Shown: piece after piece, positions 26,976-38,604 of the stretch | Numbering within the stretch: the first letter of the stretch is position 1 | Layout: each line of letters starts with the position of its first letter | NCBI RefSeq assembly: GCF_000247995.1 | Contig: NZ_BAFE01000075.1 | Location: forward strand, 1 to 64,000 | DNA length: 64,000 nt | Source of the DNA: Mobilicoccus pelagius NBRC 104925 | GTDB lineage: Bacteria; Actinomycetota; Actinomycetes; Actinomycetales; Dermatophilaceae | Direction: 5' to 3' | Notes under the pieces: generated by a model | Database searches by the model: none | Told to the model about the DNA's origin: nothing | The model's input: only the letters and a program-made list of their open reading frames with translations | Position numbers and translations under genes: made by a program

Positions 26976-27445
26976 TGCCTCGTAAGGGCCCCGCTCCCAA
27001 GCGCCCGCTCGTCGTCGACCCGGTCTACGGGTCGCCGCTCGTCACGCAGCTCGTCAACAAGATCCTCCTCGACGGCAAGAAGACCACCGCCGAGCGCATC
27101 GTGTACGGCGCCCTCGAGGGCTGCCGCGCGAAGACGGGTACCGACCCCGTCGTCACGCTCAAGCGTGCGCTCGACAATGTCAAGCCCGCCCTCGAGGTCC
27201 GCAGCCGCCGTGTCGGTGGCGCGACCTACCAGGTCCCGGTGGAGGTCAAGCCGGGTCGTTCCACGACCCTCGCCCTCCGTTGGCTCGTCGGGTACTCCCG
27301 TCAGCGTCGCGAGAAGACGATGACCGAGCGCCTCATGAACGAGATCCTGGACGCCAGCAACGGCCTCGGCGCCGCTGTCAAGCGCCGCGAGGACATGCAC
27401 AAGATGGCCGAGTCCAACCGCGCCTTCGCGCACTACCGCTGGTAA
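26975..27445 (+). CDS. rpsG: 30S ribosomal protein S7
   Basis: Primary assembly protein of the 30S head that contacts E-site tRNA and mRNA. 156 residues, standard for bacteria. Family patterns: [41 protein letters not shown] and the C-terminal [13 protein letters not shown]. Start is fixed by the one-base overlap TAATG with rpsL and AAGGAG just before it. In E. coli S7 represses translation of its own operon; no equivalent site was identified here. Confidence 0.97.
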   Translation: MPRKGPAPKRPLVVDPVYGSPLVTQLVNKILLDGKKTTAERIVYGALEGCRAKTGTDPVVTLKRALDNVKPALEVRSRRVGGATYQVPVEVKPGRSTTLALRWLVGYSRQRREKTMTERLMNEILDASNGLGAAVKRREDMHKMAESNRAFAHYRW

Positions 27446-27459
27446 TTCAGCTCATCCCT

Positions 27460-27483
27460 CCGCCCCGGCACCTGCCGGGGCGG
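27460..27483 (+). promoter_or_regulatory. Hairpin between rpsG and fusA
   Basis: CCGCCCCGG (27460-27468) pairs with CCGGGGCGG (27475-27483) around CACCTG, 14 bp after rpsG and 74 bp before fusA. It may modulate read-through between ribosomal-protein and elongation-factor genes. Confidence 0.45.
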
Positions 27484-27557
27484 GGGAATGCGGCCGGCGA
27501 GGGCGAGACCCGCGCTTCCGTTCCGACAATCCCCACGACAAGAGAGCTGAGTAGCCA

Positions 27558-29660
27558 GTGGCACAGGATGTCCTGACCGACCTGCGCAAGGTCCGCAACA
27601 TCGGCATCATGGCGCACATCGACGCCGGCAAGACCACCACGACCGAGCGCATCCTGTTTTACACGGGTGTCAACTACAAGATGGGCGAGACGCACGACGG
27701 CGCCTCGACCACCGACTGGATGGAGCAGGAGAAGGAGCGGGGTATCACCATCACCTCCGCTGCCGTCACCTCCTTCTGGAAGGGCATCCAGATCAACCTG
27801 ATCGACACGCCTGGACACGTCGATTTCACGGTCGAGGTCGAGCGCAACCTGCGCGTCCTCGACGGTGCCGTCGCGGTGTTCGACGCCAAGGAGGGCGTCG
27901 AGCCGCAGTCCGAGACGGTGTGGCGCCAGGCCGACCACTACGGCGTCCCGCGCATGTGCTTCATCAACAAGATGGACAAGATGGGCGCGGACTTCTACTT
28001 CTCCGTGAAGACGATGGTCGACCGCCTCGGCGCCAAGCCCCTCGTCATGCAGATCCCGATCGGCGCCGAGTCCGACTTCGTCGGTGTCGTCGACCTGGTC
28101 CGCATGAAGGCCCTCACCTGGCACGGTGAGACGCAGCTGGGCGAGGACTACGACGTCGAGGAGATCCCGGCCGACCTCAAGGAGAAGGCTGAGGAGTACC
28201 GCACCCAGCTCATCGAGACGGTCGCGGAGTCCGACGAGGTCCTCATGGACAAGTACCTGGAGGGCGAGGAGCTCACCGAGGACGAGATCAAGAAGGGCGT
28301 CCGCGCCCTCACGCTCGCCGGCGAGTACAACCCCGTCTTCTGCGGTACGGCCTTCAAGAACAAGGGCGTCCAGCCCCTCCTCGACGGCATCGTCGACTTC
28401 CTGCCGAGCCCGCTCGACCTTCCGCCGACGGAGGGTCACAAGCCGGGCGACGAGGAGACGATCCTGCACCGCAACCCGTCCACGGACGAGCCGTTCGCGG
28501 CGCTGGCGTTCAAGATCGCGGCCCACCCCTTCTTCGGCACGCTGACCTACATCCGCGTGTACTCCGGTGAGATCACGGCAGGCCAGCCGGTCATGAACGC
28601 CACCAAGGGCAAGAAGGAGCGTCTGGGCAAGCTGTTCCAGATGCATGCCAACAAGGAGAACCCGGTCGAGAAGGCCTCCGCCGGTCACATCTACGCCGTC
28701 ATCGGTCTCAAGGACACGACGACGGGCGACACGCTCTCGGACATGAACCAGCAGATCGTGCTGGAGTCCATGACCTTCCCCGAGCCGGTCATCCACGTCG
28801 CCATCGAGCCCAAGACGAAGGGCGACCAGGAGAAGCTCGGCACGGCCATCCAGCGCCTCGCGCAGGAGGACCCGACCTTCACCGTCCGGCTGGACGAGGA
28901 GACCGGCCAAACCGTCATCGGCGGTATGGGTGAGCTCCACCTCGACATCCTCGTCGACCGTATGCGTCGCGAGTTCAAGGTCGAGGCCAACGTCGGTAAG
29001 CCGCAGGTCGCGTACCGCGAGACCATCCGCCGCAAGGTGGAGAAGTACGACTACACCCACAAGAAGCAGACGGGTGGCTCGGGTCAGTACGGCAAGGTGC
29101 AGATCACGTACGAACCCCTCGACACCTCCGAGGGTGAGCTCTACGAGTTCGCGAACGCCGTCACCGGTGGTCGTATCCCGCGTGAGTACATTCCGAGCGT
29201 CGACGCCGGTATCCAGGACGCGCTTCACGTCGGCATCCTCGCCGGCTACCCGATGGTCGGCATCAAGGCGACCCTCGTCGACGGCGCCTATCACGACGTC
29301 GACTCCTCGGAGATGGCGTTCAAGATCGCCGGTTCGATGGCCACCAAGGAGGCTCTCCGCAAGGCCGACCCGGTCCTGCTCGAGCCGATGATGGCCGTCG
29401 AGGTCCGTACGCCCGAGGAGTACATGGGCGACGTCATCGGCGACATCAACTCTCGTCGTGGGCAGATGCAGTCCATGGACGACGTGAGTGGTGCGAAGTC
29501 CATCCGGGCGCTCGTTCCGCTCTCGGAGATGTTCGGGTACGTTGGCGACCTCCGGTCGAAGACCCAGGGTCGAGCCAACTACACGATGCAGTTCGACTCG
29601 TACGCGGAGGTCCCCCGGGCCGTCGCCGACGAGATCGTCAAGAAGATGCGAGGCGAGTGA
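27558..29660 (+). CDS. fusA: Elongation factor G
   Basis: Translocase GTPase that moves tRNA and mRNA after peptide bond formation and assists ribosome recycling. 700 residues. G1 motif AHIDAGKT near residues 20-27, switch regions RGITITSA and DTPGHVDFT, and the NKMDKMG specificity motif are present; domain IV carries the usual [10 protein letters not shown] region. GTG start behind AAGAGAG. A single-copy-type EF-G, not a tetracycline-protection paralogue. Confidence 0.98.
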   Translation: MAQDVLTDLRKVRNIGIMAHIDAGKTTTTERILFYTGVNYKMGETHDGASTTDWMEQEKERGITITSAAVTSFWKGIQINLIDTPGHVDFTVEVERNLRVLDGAVAVFDAKEGVEPQSETVWRQADHYGVPRMCFINKMDKMGADFYFSVKTMVDRLGAKPLVMQIPIGAESDFVGVVDLVRMKALTWHGETQLGEDYDVEEIPADLKEKAEEYRTQLIETVAESDEVLMDKYLEGEELTEDEIKKGVRALTLAGEYNPVFCGTAFKNKGVQPLLDGIVDFLPSPLDLPPTEGHKPGDEETILHRNPSTDEPFAALAFKIAAHPFFGTLTYIRVYSGEITAGQPVMNATKGKKERLGKLFQMHANKENPVEKASAGHIYAVIGLKDTTTGDTLSDMNQQIVLESMTFPEPVIHVAIEPKTKGDQEKLGTAIQRLAQEDPTFTVRLDEETGQTVIGGMGELHLDILVDRMRREFKVEANVGKPQVAYRETIRRKVEKYDYTHKKQTGGSGQYGKVQITYEPLDTSEGELYEFANAVTGGRIPREYIPSVDAGIQDALHVGILAGYPMVGIKATLVDGAYHDVDSSEMAFKIAGSMATKEALRKADPVLLEPMMAVEVRTPEEYMGDVIGDINSRRGQMQSMDDVSGAKSIRALVPLSEMFGYVGDLRSKTQGRANYTMQFDSYAEVPRAVADEIVKKMRGE

Positions 29661-29716
29661 GGCGGGTACACTCACCCCCTCCTCTTCGTGATCACACCGC
29701 AGTAACCCATCAAAAG

Positions 29717-29744
29717 ACGCCACACCTGGCCCCGGCCGGTGGCG
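29717..29744 (+). promoter_or_regulatory. Bulged hairpin between fusA and tuf
   Basis: ACGCCAC..CC..GGCC pairs with GGCCGGTGGCGT through two single-base bulges. It ends 31 bp before the tuf start and could be a weak terminator or a leader structure for tuf, whose product is needed in large excess over EF-G. Confidence 0.3.
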
Positions 29745-29775
29745 TATCCACACCAAGTCCACCAGGAGGACAACA

Positions 29776-30969
<1,194 letters not shown>

Positions 30970-31004
30970 TGATTCGCAGCTGATTCGGCGTTCGCGCCGA
31001 TCAC

Positions 31005-31036
31005 GAAGGCCCGGGCAGTTCGCTGCCCGGGCCTTC
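31005..31036 (+). terminator. Terminator after tuf (TTCG tetraloop)
   Basis: GAAGGCCCGGGCAG and CTGCCCGGGCCTTC form a perfect 14-bp stem capped by TTCG, an extra-stable tetraloop, 36 bp after the stop codon. Confidence 0.8.
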
Positions 31037-31114
31037 GGCGTGTCCCTGGGGCATGTCGGTGGGGGAGGGGCCCTCGAGTGGGCCGGGTGTGCGGGGGAGG
31101 GGAGGGAGCCCGAG

Positions 31115-31676
31115 GTGGCAAAGATGGGGACGAGAGTCCGGGGGGCGCGGTCGGTCGGGGCCCGGCGGGCGCCGCGCACCGTGGCGAGCTGTCTGATGGC
31201 AGCGTGCCTGTTGGGGGTGTCGGCTGCGGGGTGTGGAGCAGGCGGGCTGCGAGCCGGGGGTGGAGGCGACGCGGACCGAGGACCGGCCGAGGCCGGTGCA
31301 GGAGCCTCCACGTCGTCCGGTTCGTCGACGAGTGCGCCCCCCCTCCGGCGGGCACGGACCTTCGGCGCGGCAGGAGGGACGCCTCGTCGACGACGCGTCG
31401 TGGGTCGGGCGGGATGGCGAGGGAGCCCTCCGGGTCACCCCCTCCGACAGGCTCCGAGAGTCGAGCGATCCCGAGGTGTACGAGGAGGCATGGCGACGGG
31501 TGGTCTGTGCCGTCCCCGGGGCCGACGCGCCGGGGATGCGCGACCAGTTCGTGTGTCACGCGGCGTTCGCCTCGCAGAAGGAGGCGTGGTACCTCGAGCC
31601 CGCGCGGCCGGCGGTCGGGTACTGGCGGACCGTGCGTGCGGGCTGCAACCCGGGAGACGTCCGAGACGCCGGGTGA
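31115..31676 (+). pseudogene. Frameshifted DUF2599-type lipoprotein gene
   Basis: The first frame begins at GTG 31115 (or ATG 31124) after GGAGGG and encodes a lipoprotein signal peptide ending in the lipobox-like LLGVSAAGC, then a Gly/Ala/Ser/Thr linker. A second frame from about 31344 to the TGA at 31674 encodes a compact domain ending DQFVCHAAFASQKEAWYLEP and RPAVGYWRTVRAGCNPGD, which matches DUF2599 as known from actinobacterial secreted proteins. The two frames meet at a run of seven C (31337-31343); removing one C joins them as ...[26 protein letters not shown]. So this is one gene with a +1 frameshift: true decay, a slippery phase-variable tract, or a sequencing error. Function of DUF2599 is unknown. 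Confidence 0.65.
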
Positions 31677-31845
31677 TGTGCTCCGGGCCGTCGTCGACAC
31701 ACCGATGATGTCGGTGAGGGTGATGGGGCCGGCCGCCCGTCGTGTTATGCGCCCGGGGCGGACGGGTGGTGTGGTTCGGCGCGGGATAGCGTGGGGCGAC
31801 CGACCTCGCGGGCCGCGAACGCCCGCCCGACCCCAGGAGACACGC

Positions 31846-32655
31846 ATGGACTTCGGTAGCTACGAGACTCTTCTCGTCGAGCAGGACGGGCCCGCGCTCG
31901 TCGTGACGGTCAACCGCCCCGCGGCGATGAACGCCCTCGCCGGGCAGGTCGTCGAGGATCTGTGGAACCTCACCGAGGTCCTCGCCCACGTCGGTGAGGA
32001 GGGTGACTGGCCCATCCGCGGCGTGATCGTCACCGGGGCGGGGGAGAAGTCGTTCGTCGCCGGCGCCGACATCCGCGAGATGGAGGGGATGAGTCCCGAG
32101 GACGGTGAGCGGTACAGCCGGCGCATGCAGGACGTGACGTTGCGTCTCGAGGCGCTCCCCGTCCCCGTCGTCGCCGCGGTCAACGGCTTCGCCCTGGGAG
32201 GGGGTTGCGAACTCGCGATGGCGTGCGACTTCATCTACGCGAGTCGCAACGCCAAGTTCGGTCAGCCCGAGGTCAACCTTGGCCTCGTCCCCGGCTTCGG
32301 GGGGTCCGTGCGCCTGACCGATCGAGTGGGTGTCGGCATGGCGCGCGAGCTCGTCTTCACCGGTCGGACCGTCCCGGCGGAGGAGGCGCACCGTATCGGC
32401 CTCGTCAACGCGCTCTTCGACACCCCGGCGGACGTCGTTGCCGGTGCGAAGGCCGTCGTCGCCGAGATGGCGGCGAAGTCGCCGGTGGCGATCCGCCTTA
32501 GCAAGCGTCTCGTCGAGCAGGCCGGGCCCCTGCCTACCGCGGAGGGGCTCGACCTCGAGGCCGGAGTTTTTGGACAGGCCTTCGGCACGGAGGACAAGGC
32601 AGAGGGCGTCCGCGCGTTCGTCGCCAAGGACAAGCCCGCCTTTCCCGGGCGCTGA
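31846..32655 (+). CDS. Enoyl-CoA hydratase/isomerase (crotonase family)
   Basis: Hydrates 2-enoyl-CoA to 3-hydroxyacyl-CoA in fatty-acid oxidation or a related pathway. 269 residues, family length. The oxyanion-hole segment SFVAGADIREM and the two catalytic glutamates are seen: E122 in GGGCELAMACD and E142 in FGQPEVNLGL, with the same 20-residue spacing as E144/E164 of rat crotonase, so it should be a true hydratase. ATG start with CAGGAGA. Single gene between the DUF2599 locus and the S10 operon; the chain-length specificity cannot be told. Confidence 0.85.
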   Translation: MDFGSYETLLVEQDGPALVVTVNRPAAMNALAGQVVEDLWNLTEVLAHVGEEGDWPIRGVIVTGAGEKSFVAGADIREMEGMSPEDGERYSRRMQDVTLRLEALPVPVVAAVNGFALGGGCELAMACDFIYASRNAKFGQPEVNLGLVPGFGGSVRLTDRVGVGMARELVFTGRTVPAEEAHRIGLVNALFDTPADVVAGAKAVVAEMAAKSPVAIRLSKRLVEQAGPLPTAEGLDLEAGVFGQAFGTEDKAEGVRAFVAKDKPAFPGR

Positions 32656-32694
32656 CGAATCGGCCCGGAGATGCTCCGGCCGCAGGACGTGCGT

Positions 32695-32725
32695 CGGGCG
32701 GGTGCGCCTCGGTGAGGCGCGCCCG
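32695..32725 (+). terminator. Terminator after the enoyl-CoA hydratase gene
   Basis: CGGGC/GCCCG outer and GCGCCTC/GAGGCGC inner pairs, separated by a 4-nt bulge on the left arm, loop GGT; 40 bp after the stop. Confidence 0.5.
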
Positions 32726-32831
32726 GCGCCACGCACCGTGCGAGGTGGGGTTCGGGGACGTGGGGGAGAATCCCGGGTGGCCGACCGGTGACACCCGGAT
32801 GTCCACGAAACGGTCGCCCTTCCGGCCCGAT

Positions 32832-32860
32832 TTGGCTCTGGGCCGCTCATCTGTCAGAAT
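32832..32860 (+). promoter_or_regulatory. Probable S10 operon promoter
   Basis: TTGGCT (32832-32837) and CAGAAT (32855-32860) are 17 bp apart. The leader to rpsJ would be about 285 nt (32868-33151), the place where L4-type autoregulation acts in other bacteria; no gene is visible in it. Confidence 0.55.
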
Positions 32861-33151
32861 CGAACGGTTGCTTGACGGCAGCGTGCGCTGATTCGTGCCT
32901 CGTGGAAAAAGACGCGTCCGGACCGCTGCCGTCCCTCGCGAGAGGTGACTAGCACACGGATCCGTCCGTGAACTGGAGCCTCGCGCGATCAATCTGAGAC
33001 TTCCGGTTCCGGCCGGGGTCGACCAGGACCGAGGGGTAGTACTTCGTGCTGCCTTCGGCCAAGCCGTTCGGTGCGACACGCCCGACCGCGTGGGTCGGCC
33101 TCACGGGATCGGATCCGTAGTGGAACGACAGGGAAGAGAGACGTAACGACG

Positions 33152-33460
33152 ATGGCGGGACAGAAGATCCGCATCCGGTTGAAGTCGTACGACCACGAGG
33201 TCATCGACTCCTCGGCGCGCAAGATCGTCGACACCGTGACGCGTGCGGGAGCGACCGTGGTGGGCCCCGTGCCGCTGCCGACGGAGAAGAACGTCTTCGT
33301 CGTCATCCGGTCGCCCCACAAGTACAAGGACAGCCGCGAGCACTTCGAGATGCGCACGCACAAGCGCCTCATCGACATCGTGGACCCGACGCCCAAGGCC
33401 GTCGACTCGCTCATGCGTCTCGACCTGCCGGCCGACGTCAACATCGAGATCAAGCTCTGA
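33152..33460 (+). CDS. rpsJ: 30S ribosomal protein S10
   Basis: Small-subunit head protein, also the NusE component of antitermination complexes with NusB. 102 residues, normal. Pattern [21 protein letters not shown] at the N-terminus, [20 protein letters not shown] in the middle loop and [23 protein letters not shown] start; the AGGGAAGAGAG upstream is a loose ribosome-binding site. First gene of the S10 operon. Confidence 0.97.
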   Translation: MAGQKIRIRLKSYDHEVIDSSARKIVDTVTRAGATVVGPVPLPTEKNVFVVIRSPHKYKDSREHFEMRTHKRLIDIVDPTPKAVDSLMRLDLPADVNIEIKL

Positions 33461-33471
33461 GGGCAGTGCAG

Positions 33472-34134
33472 ATGAGCATTTCTTCCAAGACCGAGCGCCC
33501 CGTCACGGGCGTGCTGGGCGAGAAGCTCGGCATGACCCAGATGTGGGACGCCGACAACCGCCTCGTCCCGGTGACCGTCGTCAAGGCCGGCCCGTGCGTC
33601 GTCACGCAGGTTCGCACCGAAGACGCCGACGGCTACAACGCCGTGCAGATCGCCTTCGGGGCCATCGACCCGCGCAAGGTCAACCAGCCGATGACCGGGC
33701 ACTTCGAGAAGGCCGGCGTGACGCCGCGCCGTCACCTCGTCGAGCTCCGCACCTCCGAGGCCGGCACCTTCAACGCCGGCCAGGAGATCACCGCCGAGGC
33801 CTTCGAGGTCGGGCAGCGTGTCGACGTCGTCGGCCGCACCAAGGGCAAGGGCTTCGCCGGTGTCATGAAGCGTCACGGCTTCTCCGGTGTGAGCGCCAGC
33901 CACGGTGCCCACCGCAACCACCGCAAGCCGGGTTCGATCGGCGCCTGTGCGACGCCCTCCCGCGTGTTCAGGGGCCACCGCATGGCCGGCCGCATGGGTG
34001 GGGTCCGTCAGACGACCCAGAACCTGCAGATCCACGCCGTCGACGCCGAGCAGGGTCTCCTGCTCATCAAGGGTGCCGTTCCCGGCCCCCGCGGCGCCGT
34101 CGTGCTCGTCCGCACCGCTGTGAAGGGAGCGTGA
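33472..34134 (+). CDS. rplC: 50S ribosomal protein L3
   Basis: Early-assembly protein whose long loop reaches toward the peptidyl transferase centre. 220 residues from ATG 33472; GTG 33466 in frame would add two residues, and the weak GAGGG suits either. Conserved parts: [14 protein letters not shown], the loop [29 protein letters not shown] and RMAGRMG. The next gene starts 2 bp after the stop codon. Confidence 0.97.
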   Translation: MSISSKTERPVTGVLGEKLGMTQMWDADNRLVPVTVVKAGPCVVTQVRTEDADGYNAVQIAFGAIDPRKVNQPMTGHFEKAGVTPRRHLVELRTSEAGTFNAGQEITAEAFEVGQRVDVVGRTKGKGFAGVMKRHGFSGVSASHGAHRNHRKPGSIGACATPSRVFRGHRMAGRMGGVRQTTQNLQIHAVDAEQGLLLIKGAVPGPRGAVVLVRTAVKGA

Positions 34135-34136
34135 CC

Positions 34137-34787
34137 ATGACGACGATCGACGTCCGTGACACCACGGGTGCCGCTGCCGGTCGCACGGTCGACCTGCCCG
34201 CCGAGATCTTCGACGTGCAGACCAACGTGCCGCTCATCCACCAGGTCGTCGTGGCTCAGCAGGCCGCGGCCCGCCAGGGGACGCACGCCACCAAGACGCG
34301 GTCCGACGTCCGCGGTGGTGGCCGCAAGCCTTACCGCCAGAAGGGCACCGGCCGCGCCCGCCAGGGTTCGATCCGTGCGCCGCAGTTCGCCGGTGGTGCC
34401 ACCGTCCACGGCCCGCAGCCGCGTGACTACAGCCAGCGGACCCCCAAGAAGATGAAGGCCGCCGCCCTCCGCGGTGCCCTCTCCGATCGTACCCGTCACG
34501 ACCGCGTTCACGTCGTCACCGGCCTCGTCGAGGGGGACACCCCGTCGGCGCGTTCCGCGACGAAGCTCATGGCTGCGATCACCGAGCGGGTCAACCAGCT
34601 GGTGGTCGTCAACCGGGGCGACGAGACGTCCATGCTCTCGGTGCGCAACCTGCCGTCCGTGCACGTGTTGTTCGCCGACCAGCTGAACACCTACGACGTC
34701 CTGTGCGCCGACGACATCATCTTCACCGAGGACGCCTTCGAGGCGTTCGTCGCCGCCGCCACGAAGTCCAAGGAGGCCGCCAAGTGA
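34137..34787 (+). CDS. rplD: 50S ribosomal protein L4
   Basis: Lines the nascent-peptide exit tunnel with its extended loop; regulates the S10 operon in E. coli. 216 residues. The tunnel loop reads [24 protein letters not shown], quoted here only in its [16 protein letters not shown] core, and shows no macrolide-resistance change that I recognise. ATG after GAAGGGAG. Its TGA overlaps the GTG of rplW (GTGA). Confidence 0.97.
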   Translation: MTTIDVRDTTGAAAGRTVDLPAEIFDVQTNVPLIHQVVVAQQAAARQGTHATKTRSDVRGGGRKPYRQKGTGRARQGSIRAPQFAGGATVHGPQPRDYSQRTPKKMKAAALRGALSDRTRHDRVHVVTGLVEGDTPSARSATKLMAAITERVNQLVVVNRGDETSMLSVRNLPSVHVLFADQLNTYDVLCADDIIFTEDAFEAFVAAATKSKEAAK

Positions 34788-35083
34788 GCGCCCTGAACAA
34801 GGACCCCCGTGACGTCCTGCTCTCGCCGGTCGTCTCCGAGAAGTCCTACACGCTGATGGACGAGGGCAAGTACACGTTCCTCGTCGACACGCGCGCCAAC
34901 AAGACCGAGATCAAGATCGCCGTCGAGGAGATCTTCAAGGTCAAGGTGGCTTCCGTCAACACGTTGAACCGCCCCGGCAAGACCCGTCGGACCCGGTTCG
35001 GGATGGGCAAGCGCAAGGACACCAAGCGCGCCATCGTCACCCTCAAGGAAGGCTCGATCGACGTCTTCGGCGGAGCGCGCTGA
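34784..35083 (+). CDS. rplW: 50S ribosomal protein L23
   Basis: Sits at the exit of the peptide tunnel and is the docking site for trigger factor and signal recognition particle. 99 residues from a GTG that overlaps the rplD stop by four bases; AAGGAGG lies within the end of rplD. Patterns: [23 protein letters not shown] and the loop [22 protein letters not shown] (core [12 protein letters not shown]). Confidence 0.96.
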   Translation: MSALNKDPRDVLLSPVVSEKSYTLMDEGKYTFLVDTRANKTEIKIAVEEIFKVKVASVNTLNRPGKTRRTRFGMGKRKDTKRAIVTLKEGSIDVFGGAR

Positions 35084-35128
35084 GCGCGCCCCTGCAGCCG
35101 ATCGAATCGCTAAGGGAGAACTGATCTC

Positions 35129-35965
35129 ATGGGTATCCGAAAGTACAAGCCGACGACGCCGGGTCGTCGCGGGAGCAGCGTCGCCGACTTCGTCGAAGTG
35201 ACGCGTAGCCAGCCTGAGAAGTCGCTGGTCCGCCCGCTCTCCAAGTCCGGTGGTCGTAACAACCAGGGCCGTATCACGACCCGTCACATTGGCGGTGGCC
35301 ACAAGCGCGCCTACCGCGTCATCGACTTCCGTCGTCATGACAAGGACGGCGTGCCGGCGAAGGTCGCTCACATCGAGTACGACCCGAACCGCACCGCCCG
35401 CATCGCGCTGCTGCACTACGCCGACGGCGAGAAGCGCTACATCATCGCGCCGAACCGCCTCAAGCAGGGTGACCGCATCGAGAACGGCCCCGGCGCCGAC
35501 ATCAAGCCGGGCAACAACCTGCCGATGCGCAACATCCCCGTCGGTACGGTCATTCACGCGATCGAGCTCCGCCCCGGTGGCGGCGCTAAGATCGCCCGCT
35601 CCGCCGGTGCGCGAGTCCAGCTCGTGGCCAAGGAGGGTCGTTACGCCCAGCTGCGTATGCCCTCCGGTGAGATCCGCAACGTCGACGTCCGCTGCCGCGC
35701 GACGATCGGCGAGGTCGGCAACGCCGAACAGAGCAACATCAACTGGGGCAAGGCCGGCCGCATGCGGTGGAAGGGCAAGCGCCCGACCGTCCGTGGTGTC
35801 GTCATGAACCCGGTGGACCACCCGCACGGTGGTGGTGAGGGTCGCACCTCCGGTGGACGTCACCCGGTCAGCCCCTGGGGCCAGCCGGAGGGACGTACCC
35901 GCCGCCCCAACAAGGAGAGCGACAAGCTCATCGTCCGTCGTCGTCGTACCGGCAAGAAGCGCTGA
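35129..35965 (+). CDS. rplB: 50S ribosomal protein L2
   Basis: Among the most conserved large-subunit proteins, needed for subunit joining and peptidyl transferase. 278 residues. The C-terminal signature with the essential histidine is [20 protein letters not shown], and the tail is basic (RRRRTGKKR). ATG behind TAAGGGAGA, 45 bp after rplW. Confidence 0.98.
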   Translation: MGIRKYKPTTPGRRGSSVADFVEVTRSQPEKSLVRPLSKSGGRNNQGRITTRHIGGGHKRAYRVIDFRRHDKDGVPAKVAHIEYDPNRTARIALLHYADGEKRYIIAPNRLKQGDRIENGPGADIKPGNNLPMRNIPVGTVIHAIELRPGGGAKIARSAGARVQLVAKEGRYAQLRMPSGEIRNVDVRCRATIGEVGNAEQSNINWGKAGRMRWKGKRPTVRGVVMNPVDHPHGGGEGRTSGGRHPVSPWGQPEGRTRRPNKESDKLIVRRRRTGKKR

Positions 35966-35980
35966 TAGGAGCCCGCTGAT

Positions 35981-36262
35981 ATGCCTCGCAGCCTGAAGAA
36001 GGGCCCCTTCATCGACGACCACCTTCAGAAGAAGGTGGACGCCCAGAACGAAGCGGGCACCAAGAACGTCATCAAGACCTGGTCGCGCCGGTCGGTCATC
36101 GCGCCCGACTTCCTCGGCCACACGCTCGCCGTCCACGACGGACGCAAGCACGTGCCGGTGTTCGTCACCGAGGCGATGGTCGGGCACAAGCTCGGCGAGT
36201 TCGCCCCGACGCGCACCTTCAAGGGTCACGTGAAGGACGACAAGAAGGGTCGTCGTCGCTGA
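35981..36262 (+). CDS. rpsS: 30S ribosomal protein S19
   Basis: Head protein near the A-site finger, forming a pair with S13. 93 residues. Family signature [44 protein letters not shown] is recognised by its [10 protein letters not shown] and [11 protein letters not shown] parts. ATG with TAGGAG upstream; its TGA is fused with the rplV start as TGATG. Confidence 0.97.
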   Translation: MPRSLKKGPFIDDHLQKKVDAQNEAGTKNVIKTWSRRSVIAPDFLGHTLAVHDGRKHVPVFVTEAMVGHKLGEFAPTRTFKGHVKDDKKGRRR

Positions 36263-36675
36263 TGGCCGTTACGAAGTCCCAGACCACGCAGGAGGAGGTC
36301 GTGACTGTGGAAGCCAGGGCACAGGCCCGCGGCGTGCGTGTCACGCCGATGAAGGCCCGCCGTGTCGTGAACCTCATCCGCGGCAAGCAGGCCACCGAGG
36401 CCCTCGCCGTGTTGCAGTTCGCGCCGCAGTCCGCGAGCGAGCCGGTGTACAAGGTTCTCGCCAGCGCCATCGCGAACGCCCGCCAGAAGGCGGAGCGCGA
36501 GTCGCTGCCGTTCGACGAGCGTGCGCTCGTCGTCACGACGGCGTACGTCGACGAAGGTCCCACGATGAAGCGGTTCCAGCCCCGTGCACAGGGCCGCGCC
36601 TACCGCATCAACAAGCGCACGAGCCACATCACCGTGCACGTCAGCCAGCCCGAGACGAATGGAGGCGTTCGCTGA
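36262..36675 (+). CDS. rplV: 50S ribosomal protein L22
   Basis: Its beta-hairpin lines the exit tunnel beside L4. 137 residues if translation starts at the ATG sharing a base with the rpsS stop; this TGATG layout recurs in the operon. However, a strong AGGAGGAGG (36290-36298) precedes two in-frame GTG codons at 36301 and 36307, and the latter gives [18 protein letters not shown], the usual actinobacterial N-terminus. The true protein may therefore be 124 or 122 residues. Tunnel loop region ([20 protein letters not shown]) is normal. Confidence 0.93.
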   Translation: MAVTKSQTTQEEVVTVEARAQARGVRVTPMKARRVVNLIRGKQATEALAVLQFAPQSASEPVYKVLASAIANARQKAERESLPFDERALVVTTAYVDEGPTMKRFQPRAQGRAYRINKRTSHITVHVSQPETNGGVR

Positions 36676-37520
36676 TGGGTCAGAAGGTCAACCCGAACGG
36701 CTTCCGTCTCGGCATCACCACCGACCACGTGTCGCGGTGGTTCGCCGACAGCACCAAGGACGGCCAGCGTTACCGCGACTACGTCAAGGAAGACGTGGCC
36801 ATCCGCAAGCTCATGTCCACGGGCATGGAGCGCGCCGGCATCAGCCGCGTCGAGATCGAGCGCACGCGTGACCGCGTCCGCGTCGACATCCACACGGCCC
36901 GCCCGGGCATCGTCATCGGTCGCCGCGGCGCCGAGGCGGACCGCATCCGCGGCGAGCTCGAGAAGCTCACGGGCAAGCAGGTGCAGCTCAACATCCTCGA
37001 GGTCAAGAACCCCGAGATGGACGCCCAGCTCGTCGCGCAGGGCATCGCCGAGCAGCTCTCGGCCCGTGTGTCCTTCCGTCGTGCGATGCGCAAGGGCATG
37101 CAGTCCTCGCTCCGCGCCGGCGCCAAGGGCATCCGTGTCCAGGTCTCCGGTCGTCTCGGCGGCGCCGAGATGAGCCGCACCGAGTTCTACCGCGAGGGCC
37201 GCGTGCCGCTGCACACCCTCCGCGCGAACATCGACTACGGCTTCTACGAGGCCCGCACCACCTTCGGCCGTATCGGCGTGAAGGTGTGGATCTACAAGGG
37301 CGACCTCACGGCGAAGGAGCTCGCTGCCCAGCAGGCGGCGGCCCCCGGCCGCGGCGGTCGTGGACCTCGCGGTGACCGTCCCGCCCGTGGACGTCGACCC
37401 GGCGGCGAGCGTGGGGGAGACCGCGGTACCCGCGCCCCCCGCACGAACGAGAGCACGGGTGGCAGTGAGACGGCCGTGACGTCGGGCGCCCCCGCGACCA
37501 CCGAGGGAGCAGATTCCTGA
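36675..37520 (+). CDS. rpsC: 30S ribosomal protein S3
   Basis: Forms part of the mRNA entry tunnel and its helicase activity. 281 residues. N-terminal [19 protein letters not shown] domain core [21 protein letters not shown], and the C-terminal domain ending at [10 protein letters not shown] tail of about 60 residues rich in Gly/Arg then Thr/Ser/Ala follows, as in other actinobacteria, and is probably disordered. Joined to both neighbours by TGATG overlaps. Confidence 0.97.
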   Translation: MGQKVNPNGFRLGITTDHVSRWFADSTKDGQRYRDYVKEDVAIRKLMSTGMERAGISRVEIERTRDRVRVDIHTARPGIVIGRRGAEADRIRGELEKLTGKQVQLNILEVKNPEMDAQLVAQGIAEQLSARVSFRRAMRKGMQSSLRAGAKGIRVQVSGRLGGAEMSRTEFYREGRVPLHTLRANIDYGFYEARTTFGRIGVKVWIYKGDLTAKELAAQQAAAPGRGGRGPRGDRPARGRRPGGERGGDRGTRAPRTNESTGGSETAVTSGAPATTEGADS

Positions 37521-37939
37521 TGTTGATTCCCCGTCGAGTCAAGCACCGCAAGCAGCACCACCCCACTCGCCGCGGCATGGCGAAGGGCGGCACGCAGATC
37601 GCGTTCGGTGACTACGGCCTCCAGGCGCTCACGCCGGCCTACGTCACCAACCGTCAGATCGAGTCCGCTCGTATCGCGATGACGCGCTACATCAAGCGTG
37701 GCGGAAAGGTCTGGATCAACATCTACCCGGACCGCCCGCTCACGAAGAAGCCCGCCGAGACCCGCATGGGTTCCGGTAAGGGTTCGCCGGAGTGGTGGGT
37801 CGCGAACGTCAAGCCGGGCCGTGTCATGTTCGAGCTGTCCGGTGTCAGCGAGGAGGTCGCGCGTGAGGCCATGCGTCTCGCCGCGCACAAGCTCCCCATG
37901 AAGTGCCGTTTCGTCGCACGTGAGGGTGGTGAGAACTGA
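37520..37939 (+). CDS. rplP: 50S ribosomal protein L16
   Basis: Binds near the A and P sites and is required for late 50S assembly. 139 residues. N-terminus [21 protein letters not shown] and the signature [23 protein letters not shown] are typical. It starts on the last base of the rpsC stop (TGATG) and ends the same way into rpmC, so translation is coupled across three genes. Confidence 0.97.
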   Translation: MLIPRRVKHRKQHHPTRRGMAKGGTQIAFGDYGLQALTPAYVTNRQIESARIAMTRYIKRGGKVWINIYPDRPLTKKPAETRMGSGKGSPEWWVANVKPGRVMFELSGVSEEVAREAMRLAAHKLPMKCRFVAREGGEN

Positions 37940-38166
37940 TGGCGAAGGACCTGGCAGCGGACGCCGTCCGCGAGATGTCCGACGAGAAGCTCGCCGACGA
38001 GCTCAAGAAGGCCAAGGGCGAACTGTTCAACCTGCGGTTCCAGTCCGCCACTGGTCAGCTCGAGAACAACAGCCGCCTGCGTGCGGTCCGCAAGGACATC
38101 GCGCGGATCTACACGATCATGCGTGAGCGCGAGCTCAACATCGGCGGCCCGAAGGTGGCGAAGTGA
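37939..38166 (+). CDS. rpmC: 50S ribosomal protein L29
   Basis: Small two-helix protein near the tunnel exit, beside L23. 75 residues. Core pattern [40 protein letters not shown] is recognised by its [15 protein letters not shown] centre. TGATG junction upstream, GTGA junction to rpsQ downstream. Confidence 0.95.
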   Translation: MAKDLAADAVREMSDEKLADELKKAKGELFNLRFQSATGQLENNSRLRAVRKDIARIYTIMRERELNIGGPKVAK

Positions 38167-38477
38167 CCATGACGACCACACCGGAGGAGAACACCGTGAC
38201 CGACCAGAGCGTCGAGACCGGCGAGGGCCGCAACTTCCGCAAGACCGCTCGCGGTTACGTCGTCAGCGACAAGATGGACAAGACCATCGTCGTCGAGGTC
38301 GAGGACCGCGTGAAGCACGCGCTCTACGGCAAGGTCATGCGTCGTACCAGCCGCCTCAAGGCGCACGACGAGAACAACGAGGCCGGCGTGGGTGACCGCG
38401 TACTCATCATGGAGACGCGTCCCCTTTCCGCCTCGAAGCGTTGGCGCCTCGTGCGCATCGTCGAGAAGGCCAAGTGA
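38163..38477 (+). CDS. rpsQ: 30S ribosomal protein S17
   Basis: Early 16S rRNA-binding protein with an OB fold. 104 residues from the GTG overlapping rpmC; an ATG at 38169 and a GTG at 38196 are also in frame. The first 25 residues (Thr/Glu-rich) are outside the conserved fold, which begins at [21 protein letters not shown]. After this gene comes a 127-bp gap before rplN, the S10/spc operon boundary; it has small GC inverted repeats but no clear terminator. Confidence 0.95.
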   Translation: MTMTTTPEENTVTDQSVETGEGRNFRKTARGYVVSDKMDKTIVVEVEDRVKHALYGKVMRRTSRLKAHDENNEAGVGDRVLIMETRPLSASKRWRLVRIVEKAK

Positions 38478-38604
38478 TCCCGGGGCCGAGGCCCCCGCAC
38501 CCGCCCTCTCAACAGACCTCGGCCAGGCATCTGGCCAGTAAGTTCCGCAAGGCTCACCGGGGGGAGACCCCGACTGAGAACCGGCGCGACGACAGGAGTG
38601 AGAA

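Noticed and set aside
34691-36229. 512-codon minus-strand frame opposite rplW-rplB-rpsS
   Set aside because: Spans three certain ribosomal-protein genes on the other strand and has no motifs.
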